64,000 bases of DNA, taken from NCBI RefSeq assembly GCF_049060325.1, contig NZ_JBMGPW010000004.1, positions 62,001-126,000 on the forward strand, given 5' to 3'. Below are positions 60,001-64,000 of this stretch, one piece after another; position 1 is the stretch's first letter; each line of letters opens with the position of its first letter. The stretch is from Vescimonas sanitatis (lineage in GTDB: Bacteria > Bacillota > Clostridia > Oscillospirales > Oscillospiraceae). The translations under genes and the position numbers were made by a program. The notes beneath the pieces were generated by a model. It worked only from the letters and a program-made list of their open reading frames with translations. It did no database searches and was not told the origin of the DNA.

Positions 60001-60753
60001 TTCGTACAGCTTATCCACCGCCGCGCCCGCCTTGGCCGCCGCGCCGGCGGCAATGGCCTCCTTGGCCTCATCCAGCTGTGCCTGCCCCTTTTCCACCTGG
60101 TCCTTGGCCTTCTGCAGATCCAGCTTCGTCTTGTTCAGTTCGGTACGCACCGCATCCGCCAGCTTCTCCGACAGGGCATCCAGCTTGGCCTCGTCCAGGA
60201 TCACATGGGCCTCCCGGGTCACGGCGCCGCTGACCGAAATGCTGGCCACGCCGGACACGCCCTCCAGCTTGGGGGACAGCTCTCCGGTGACGAAATCGCT
60301 GAGCGCGTACACGTCCATGTCCTCCCGGGTCACGGCGGCCACCATCACCGGCAGCATGGAGGGATTGATCTTCAGCACATAGGGGGCGGAGACGGTGTCG
60401 TCCCAACTGCCCTGCAATACGGAGATCTTCTGCTGGATGTCCACACTGATGGTATCCATATTGGCGCCATCCTCAAACTCCAGCGTGACCATGGATACGC
60501 TGTCCTGGCTGGTGGAGGTGACGGTCTTGATCTTATCCAGCGTAGCCATGGACTGCTCCACCGGCCTGGTGATGGACTGCTCGATGGACTCCGGGCTGGC
60601 GCCGGGATCAGAAGTGACGATGATGACATAGGGAAAGTCCATGTTGGGCAGCAGATCCGGTGTCATTTTCAGATACGCCACCACGCCCAGCACGATAATG
60701 CCCAGCACCGTCACAAAGATCGTCAGCGGTTTTTTCACGCTGAAGCCGGCCAT
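57073..60753 (-). CDS. RND-type (HAE/SwrC-like) efflux permease with coiled-coil insertion
   Basis: The product has 1226 residues, about 180 longer than AcrB. It begins MAGFSVKKPLTIFVTVLGIIVLG and has the twelve-helix RND layout with GLAVAVGMLVDNSVVVIENIYR (the TM4 Asp pair). The Asp/Lys relay region is in the second half (MLVGIIVNNGIVLVDYINQQR). Residues about 190-365 form a coiled-coil hairpin with a DPDPDPG hinge, inserted in the porter domain between the LDEAKLDALS segment and AVSQLLTAQNFAMPAG. No adaptor gene is adjacent. The start at 60753 follows AGGAGGG. Expected to export lipophilic compounds, driven by protons. Confidence 0.95.
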   Translation of the reverse strand: MAGFSVKKPLTIFVTVLGIIVLGVVAYLKMTPDLLPNMDFPYVIIVTSDPGASPESIEQSITRPVEQSMATLDKIKTVTSTSQDSVSMVTLEFEDGANMDTISVDIQQKISVLQGSWDDTVSAPYVLKINPSMLPVMVAAVTREDMDVYALSDFVTGELSPKLEGVSGVASISVSGAVTREAHVILDEAKLDALSEKLADAVRTELNKTKLDLQKAKDQVEKGQAQLDEAKEAIAAGAAAKAGAAVDKLYEYLKEARGQIPEPDPDPDPGEPPITVPGLEQLQKTLERLNATLDKLMKDLESGELKREVTSEVYNMTLSLIDGITQLTEAQIQLDEAMTQIEAGMDQINEAYKSIADQTDVGGMLSISAVSQLLTAQNFAMPAGYIEDNDGVRYMVSVGENVSTRQELEDMVLLDLGMDGIEPVTLGDIATVVVTDNAGELYTKVNGDNGILITFTKQSNYATAEVSNNISARFEELEGQYEGLSFAPLMDQGDYIYLIVETITSSLLWGALFSVVILYLFLRDWRPTVITLVSIPVSVIFAIVLMYFTGVTINMISLSGLAVAVGMLVDNSVVVIENIYRLRAKGATIIQAAVSGAGQVLGAVTASTLTTVCVFAPIVFVEGLTRQLFTDLALTITYSLLASLLVALTLVPAMASGMLRRPMVQKPGLLDKVYPAYRKAIAFSLDHKAGVLLLSLVLLVTSAGACLRRGFTFMPEMDMNNLSLTITMPEDTSREEAVRLADEVLERVMTVDDVQDAGFMMGGGTMGGLNMGGAMGGTSGGSYDVEGYITMPEGTFGSVAGKEIETLCADLPCEVTASGVMSGMMSYMTGSGVSLQVFGSDMADLQSSARTIARRLEQVEGVGEVSDGLDASAPALQVTIDRKAAAEKGLTVAQVYMQIAAALQSSASVSDVTLDSEDMDLTVDAAEGSVLKRENLLELELSAESSASSAMTGSASGMTGSSAAGQLTGGSEEDKTFKLGDVATVTETVSMNTISRDQQRRCVTVTAAIADGYNVTHVTSAAQQAVSGLTLPEGVTAEFNGENEQIMEAMSQLLLMLLLGVVLVYFIMVAQFQSLKSPFIVMFTIPLAFTGGFLALLIAGIEVSVISLIGFVMLVGIIVNNGIVLVDYINQQRLSGMERREAIIDAGVTRLRPILMTSLTTILGLIVTATAKNAGTALMQPIAVVCIGGLLYATLMTLFVVPCMYDMMNKKDMQKVDESELQIVDM

Positions 60754-60817
60754 ATCCGTCCCTCCTTTTTCCACCTGCAGCGCCCATGCGCCCAGGGTAA
60801 AACTGTAATAATGTGTA

Positions 60818-60846
60818 AGTGTACCATCCCCGCCGCCGACTTGCAA
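60818..60846 (-). promoter_or_regulatory. sigma-A promoter of the RND gene
   Basis: On the minus strand TTGCAA and TACACT are separated by 17 bp, with TG one base before the -10. It lies 65 bp upstream of the start. The remaining gap up to 61039 holds only the terminator at 60955. Confidence 0.7.
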
Positions 60847-60954
60847 GCGGAACGGTGCAGAATTCACGAAAGCGTTACAAATACAGGGTTTTTTCGGAAA
60901 AATAGTTCGGAGTTCGTAGTATTCTTTGCGCCGTCTTTACGCGTCCGGACGATG

Positions 60955-60986
60955 AAAAACGCGGACGCACCTGCGTCCGCGTTTTT
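60955..60986. terminator. intrinsic terminator of the small membrane protein gene
   Basis: A perfect 15-bp stem, AAAAACGCGGACGCA with its complement, surrounds CC, with T-runs on both strands. It ends the minus-strand gene at 61040. Confidence 0.92.
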
Positions 60987-61039
60987 CGCAAATAAGAAAG
61001 AGAAAAGGGAAGAAAACAGCAAAATCAGCCGGCGCCCCG

Positions 61040-61225
61040 TTACAGCAGCGTGCACAGCAGGCGCAGCTCGGCGGCCAGCCACACCGGCATCAGCATGGCG
61101 GTGACACGGCACACGGGGTTGATGTTCCCCGTCAGCAGGCACACCAGCGTGAACGCCAGAATAACCGCGATCACAACAGCGGCGATCGCCTTTGCCGGGG
61201 AAGTCTTGGTTTTCGTGTTTGTCAT
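61040..61225 (-). CDS. 61-residue two-span membrane protein
   Basis: The product has 61 residues. After a polar head (TNTKTKTSPAK) it has a hydrophobic helix AIAAVVIAVILAFTLVCLL and a second span VTAMLMPVWLAAEL. No family was recognised. AAAGGAG stands before the ATG at 61225; a TTG three codons upstream is inside that spacing. It has its own promoter (61257-61285) and terminator, so it is a self-contained unit. It diverges from a LysR regulator, which makes that regulator its likely controller. Confidence 0.8.
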   Translation of the reverse strand: MTNTKTKTSPAKAIAAVVIAVILAFTLVCLLTGNINPVCRVTAMLMPVWLAAELRLLCTLL

Positions 61226-61256
61226 AGGGAACAACTCCTTTCTGTATTGTGGTCAA

Positions 61257-61285
61257 ATCATACCACAAAGGTTGGTGCTTGTAAA
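61257..61285 (-). promoter_or_regulatory. sigma-A promoter of the 61-residue membrane protein gene
   Basis: On the minus strand TTTACA and TATGAT are separated by 17 bp, with an extended -10 TG. Its -35 (61280-61285) overlaps the -35 of the LysR promoter on the other strand. Confidence 0.8.
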
Positions 61286-61307
61286 ATTGATTATTCTACG
61301 GTATAAT
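61279..61307 (+). promoter_or_regulatory. sigma-A promoter of the divergent LysR gene
   Basis: TTGTAA and TATAAT are separated by 17 bp. Its -35 shares five bases with the -35 of the opposing promoter. Confidence 0.85.
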
Positions 61308-61339
61308 ATAGACACAAACTATAATTTGGAGAGCCGCCT

Positions 61340-62236
61340 ATGACCAACCAGGACATCGAGACCTTTTTCGCCGTGCTGGACCACGGCACCATGACCGCCG
61401 CCGCCGAGGCGCTGTACATCACCCAGCCGTCCCTGTCTGCCCGGCTGAAGGCACTGGAGGACCAGGTGGGCGCGCCCCTGTTCCACCGCGGCAAGGGCCA
61501 GCGCCGCATCACCCTGACAGATGCGGGCCAGCACTTCCTGCCTCTGGCCCGCCGGTGGCAGAACCTGCTTTCGGAGACGCAGACCTTCGCCGCCGCGGAA
61601 AAGCGTGAGTTTCTCCACGTCATCGCCGCCTACACCGCCAACCAGTACATTCTGCCGCCGGTGTACCAGCGGTTTCTGGAGCGTGAGCTGCCGGTGAACC
61701 TGTGGGTGGAGTCCATGCGGACGGACCAGGCGGTGTCCGCCGTGGCCCGGGGCGACGCGGACATGGCCATCGTGGACGGCGCATTGCACTACGATCTGCA
61801 GATCGAAGCCAAACCCCTGTTCCGCGAGGGCTTCTTCCTTGTGGTGCCCAGAACGGTGGCACTGACGGAACCGGTAGAGGCCACCACCCTGCACGTGCAG
61901 GACGAGATACTCATCTACGGCCAGCCGGAGATACAGCAGTGGCACGACTACTGGTTCGGCGTGGACGCCCGCCCCCTGCTGTACGCCGACACGCCCCAAC
62001 TGGCCGAGACCCTGCCCGCCGGCGGCAAGCGCTGGAGCATCATCCCCGCCGGCGCCACGGAGTCGTATCTGCGGATGTTCAACAACGTACAGGTGCTGCG
62101 CCTGGCCCACCCGCCGGCGGAGCGCACCTTCTACCTGGTCACACCCAAGGGCCGCGCCCTCTCCGCCGCCGCGGAGACACTGCTGGAGGACCTGCGGGTG
62201 CAGATACAGGATCTGGAGGGCATCACCTGGTATTGA
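61340..62236 (+). CDS. LysR-family transcriptional regulator
   Basis: The product has 298 residues. The N-terminal winged helix (about 1-60) reads IETFFAVLDHGTMTAAAEALYITQPSLSARLKALE. The effector domain carries LPVNLWVESMRTDQAVSAVARGDADMAIVDGAL and ends near IQDLEGITWY. GGAGAG precedes the ATG. It diverges from the 61-residue membrane protein gene, with overlapping promoters, which suggests autoregulation and control of that gene. The effector is unknown. Confidence 0.94.
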   Translation: MTNQDIETFFAVLDHGTMTAAAEALYITQPSLSARLKALEDQVGAPLFHRGKGQRRITLTDAGQHFLPLARRWQNLLSETQTFAAAEKREFLHVIAAYTANQYILPPVYQRFLERELPVNLWVESMRTDQAVSAVARGDADMAIVDGALHYDLQIEAKPLFREGFFLVVPRTVALTEPVEATTLHVQDEILIYGQPEIQQWHDYWFGVDARPLLYADTPQLAETLPAGGKRWSIIPAGATESYLRMFNNVQVLRLAHPPAERTFYLVTPKGRALSAAAETLLEDLRVQIQDLEGITWY

Positions 62237-62242
62237 GCAGCG

Positions 62243-62272
62243 AAAGAGACACACCCTTCGGTGTGTCTCTTT
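62243..62272 (+). terminator. intrinsic terminator of the LysR gene
   Basis: A 13-bp stem pairs AAAGAGACACACC with GGTGTGTCTCTTT around CTTC. Its T-rich end follows; the minus-strand VWA gene ends 26 bp away. Confidence 0.88.
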
Positions 62273-62297
62273 CTGTCGTTTTGTGTCGAATACCGTC

Positions 62298-63980
62298 CTA
62301 TCCCCGCCGCAGCTGGCCCCGGATCAGCCGCGTCACCGCGTCTGCCAGCCACCCGATGGCCGGCAGGCGCTCCATGGCCTGTCCGTAGATACGCCGGGCG
62401 TCCGGCACCTCCCGGTCGCTTCCGGTGAACAGACACACCGGCAGCACGCCCCGCAGCCGCAGGGCCGCGGCCTCCGCCGCCGTGTCGTCCACGCCGCGCT
62501 TCCCGGTGTAGGCCCATCCGCCCAGGCCGTTGGGTATCCGCTGGTCGTCGTTGGGGCTGGCGTCCGAGAGCACCAGCAGCAGCGACTGCTCGCTGCGCCG
62601 CTGCCGCAGCAGCCAGCCCATGGCCCGCAGGGCCAGCCCGTCCCGGTTCCACCCCGCGGCCACATAGTCGAATACCCCCTCGTTCTGCTCCGGATGGTCA
62701 TAGTCCCGCAGCACCCGCAGCACCGTGCAGCCGCTGACGGAGCAGAACGCCGTCACCCGCACGGGGATGCGGCACCGGCTCAGGCTCTCCGCGATAAGAT
62801 ACGCCTGTGTGGCCAGCTTCTCCTGCTGCCGGTTCTGCGAGGCCGAGCCGTCCAGCAGCAGGTCCACGGACAGCTCTCCCGGCTCCTGCGGCGACCGGCG
62901 GGAAAACACCCGCTCGTCCCCCAGCGCCCTGGCGCGCCAGGCCAGCTCCGGCCGCAGCCTCCCGGCGCGGCCCGTACCACCCTCGTCCTCCGCCCGCAGC
63001 AGCAGCGTGTTCTGCAGCTTCTGCGTCAGCTGTGCGATGGCCAGCTTGTTTTCCACCAGATGCGCCCGGTAATACGCCCGGTTCTTCTCCCGCTGCTGCC
63101 GGAAGTGGGCCGCGTCCCAGGCCGCCTCCGGCGCGGGCGCGCGGCCCACCGGCTCGCCGCGGGTAAAGTGCAGCCGGCAGTTCTTGTGCACGCCGGTGCA
63201 CAGGGTGCGCTCCGCCTCACTGAGCTGCCCCGGCGTCAGCATGGACGCGCCGAAGCAGTCCTCCACATACCGCCGCAGGATCGGCTCCGGCGTCCGGCCC
63301 TGCAAAAAGCTGAACAGCGTCTGCTTCTGCAAGCCGCCGCTGCCGCCGGGCGCGTCATGTGACAGCGCCCGCAGGGCGTTGGGCCGCACAAAGTGCACGC
63401 CGCCGCTTTTGTCCCGCTTTCGGCCTACCCACGCCGCCCACTGGCGGTCGTCGGCAGCCCGGCGTGCGCGGCGGAACCAGGTGTACAGCACGCGCTCCGT
63501 CCGCTGGATCAGCTGCGCCTCCGTGCTGTCCCCCGGCGCGGCCAGCTCGTCCAGCAGCGGCGACAGGGCCGGGTCCTCCGGCTGTTCCAGCACGCGGCAG
63601 GCCCAGGCCCGGCGCACGGCGTCCCCGTTCATGCCCTCGGCCATCGGCGTCTGCGCCAGCAGCCGGCGGGCATAGTCCCGCCGCAGCGCCGGCAGCAGCG
63701 GCCGTTCCGCCGCGCCGCGGGCGAACACCGCCCCCTCCAGCACCAGGAAGAACACGTCCGTGTACAGTGCCTCCTGCGCCGACCGGTGAAACTCGTTCAG
63801 CAGCGGCCGGAAGCGGTCAAAGTCGTAATACCGGCAGGCCAGACCCAGCACCGTATTGCCGTACAGCTCGGCGTCCCCCGCCCGGTCGAAGGTCAGCAGC
63901 TCCGGCTTGCGGGCATAGTCCCCCCAGCCGTTCCACACCTGATTTTCCGCCCGGCGCGTCTCTCTGTCCTGTCTGTCCAT
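62298..63980 (-). CDS. VWA domain protein (NorD/CoxE-like)
   Basis: The product has 560 residues. The N-terminal 330 residues are helical and Arg-rich and are not assigned. The C-terminal VWA domain begins LSVDLLLDGSASQNRQQEKL with the MIDAS DxSxS-type motif (DGSAS). It continues with WNRDGLALRAMGWLL and LLLVLSDASPNDDQRI, which supplies further MIDAS residues. NorD/CoxE-type proteins work with MoxR AAA+ ATPases to load metal or activate partner enzymes. Two bases upstream ends another gene, so the pair is an operon. The ATG lies at 63980. Confidence 0.85.
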   Translation of the reverse strand: MDRQDRETRRAENQVWNGWGDYARKPELLTFDRAGDAELYGNTVLGLACRYYDFDRFRPLLNEFHRSAQEALYTDVFFLVLEGAVFARGAAERPLLPALRRDYARRLLAQTPMAEGMNGDAVRRAWACRVLEQPEDPALSPLLDELAAPGDSTEAQLIQRTERVLYTWFRRARRAADDRQWAAWVGRKRDKSGGVHFVRPNALRALSHDAPGGSGGLQKQTLFSFLQGRTPEPILRRYVEDCFGASMLTPGQLSEAERTLCTGVHKNCRLHFTRGEPVGRAPAPEAAWDAAHFRQQREKNRAYYRAHLVENKLAIAQLTQKLQNTLLLRAEDEGGTGRAGRLRPELAWRARALGDERVFSRRSPQEPGELSVDLLLDGSASQNRQQEKLATQAYLIAESLSRCRIPVRVTAFCSVSGCTVLRVLRDYDHPEQNEGVFDYVAAGWNRDGLALRAMGWLLRQRRSEQSLLLVLSDASPNDDQRIPNGLGGWAYTGKRGVDDTAAEAAALRLRGVLPVCLFTGSDREVPDARRIYGQAMERLPAIGWLADAVTRLIRGQLRRG

Positions 63981-63982
63981 AT

Positions 63983-64000
63983 CAGTCGAACAGCTTATCC
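63983..64000 (-). CDS. last codons of an upstream gene, possibly a MoxR-type AAA+ ATPase
   Basis: Only DKLFD and the stop codon are inside the window. The 2-bp gap to the VWA gene suggests an operon. The MoxR identity is inferred from the known pairing with NorD/CoxE-like proteins. Confidence 0.35.

Overview
The window reads as a chromosomal segment of a GC-rich Firmicute. Family-level assignment to Oscillospiraceae (Clostridia) is an inference from the combination of high GC, T-box leaders, a VanW/YoaR-type protein, DnaD/DnaC-type helicase loaders, soj-spo0J with perfect parS sites, ZapA next to a U32 peptidase, and several small lipoproteins of Clostridial type. It is densely coding, with short gaps that often hold a clear terminator or a sigma-A promoter. 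I see no tRNA, rRNA, insertion sequence, prophage or CRISPR array.

Left part (1-33.2 kb, mostly minus strand). An ECF sigma factor with an overlapping anti-sigma-like gene comes first, then a DUF4358 lipoprotein and a LysR regulator diverging from a complete transcription unit for a 26-residue membrane peptide. A DMT transporter faces a four-gene minus-strand operon: DUF4340 lipoprotein, OmpR-type regulator, histidine kinase and D-aminoacylase-like enzyme. Housekeeping follows: mnmE, degV and prmA, then rpsO-pnp with a large folded leader between them. A three-gene redox group (LDH/MDH-like protein, flavin reductase, ferredoxin) sits beside a 118-bp tandem repeat. Next is a 1582-residue protein that strings together HD, helical-repeat, nucleotidyltransferase, GNAT-like and phosphoribosyltransferase modules. 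A plus-strand MacB-type exporter operon with two adaptor proteins interrupts the minus-strand trend. VanW, a second ParB-family protein and the DnaC/DnaD helicase loader pair complete this part.

Right part (33.3-57 kb, plus strand). zapA-U32 peptidase, dut-maf-mreC-mreD-PBP2 and a GH13 amylase lead to the segregation locus soj-spo0J with three parS sites, one of them built into a terminator. Then come serS, mscL, rsmG, a MinD-like ATPase and mgsA. An aspartate-type T-box drives a small membrane protein, hisS, aspS and an AlaX editing protein. A MATE exporter, a lipoprotein and a second, very compact T-box in front of glyS follow.

Right edge (57-64 kb). An RND exporter with a long coiled-coil insertion lies on the minus strand. 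A small membrane protein and a LysR regulator diverge from promoters that share one -35 region. A VWA-domain protein follows the last codons of an unseen upstream gene, which may be a MoxR ATPase.

The strongest candidates for something undescribed are the 1582-residue multidomain protein, the LysR/micro-membrane-protein pairs, the compact glyS T-box, the terminator-embedded parS and the rpsO-pnp leader structure. All starts were chosen by eye from ribosome-binding sites. No homology search was run.
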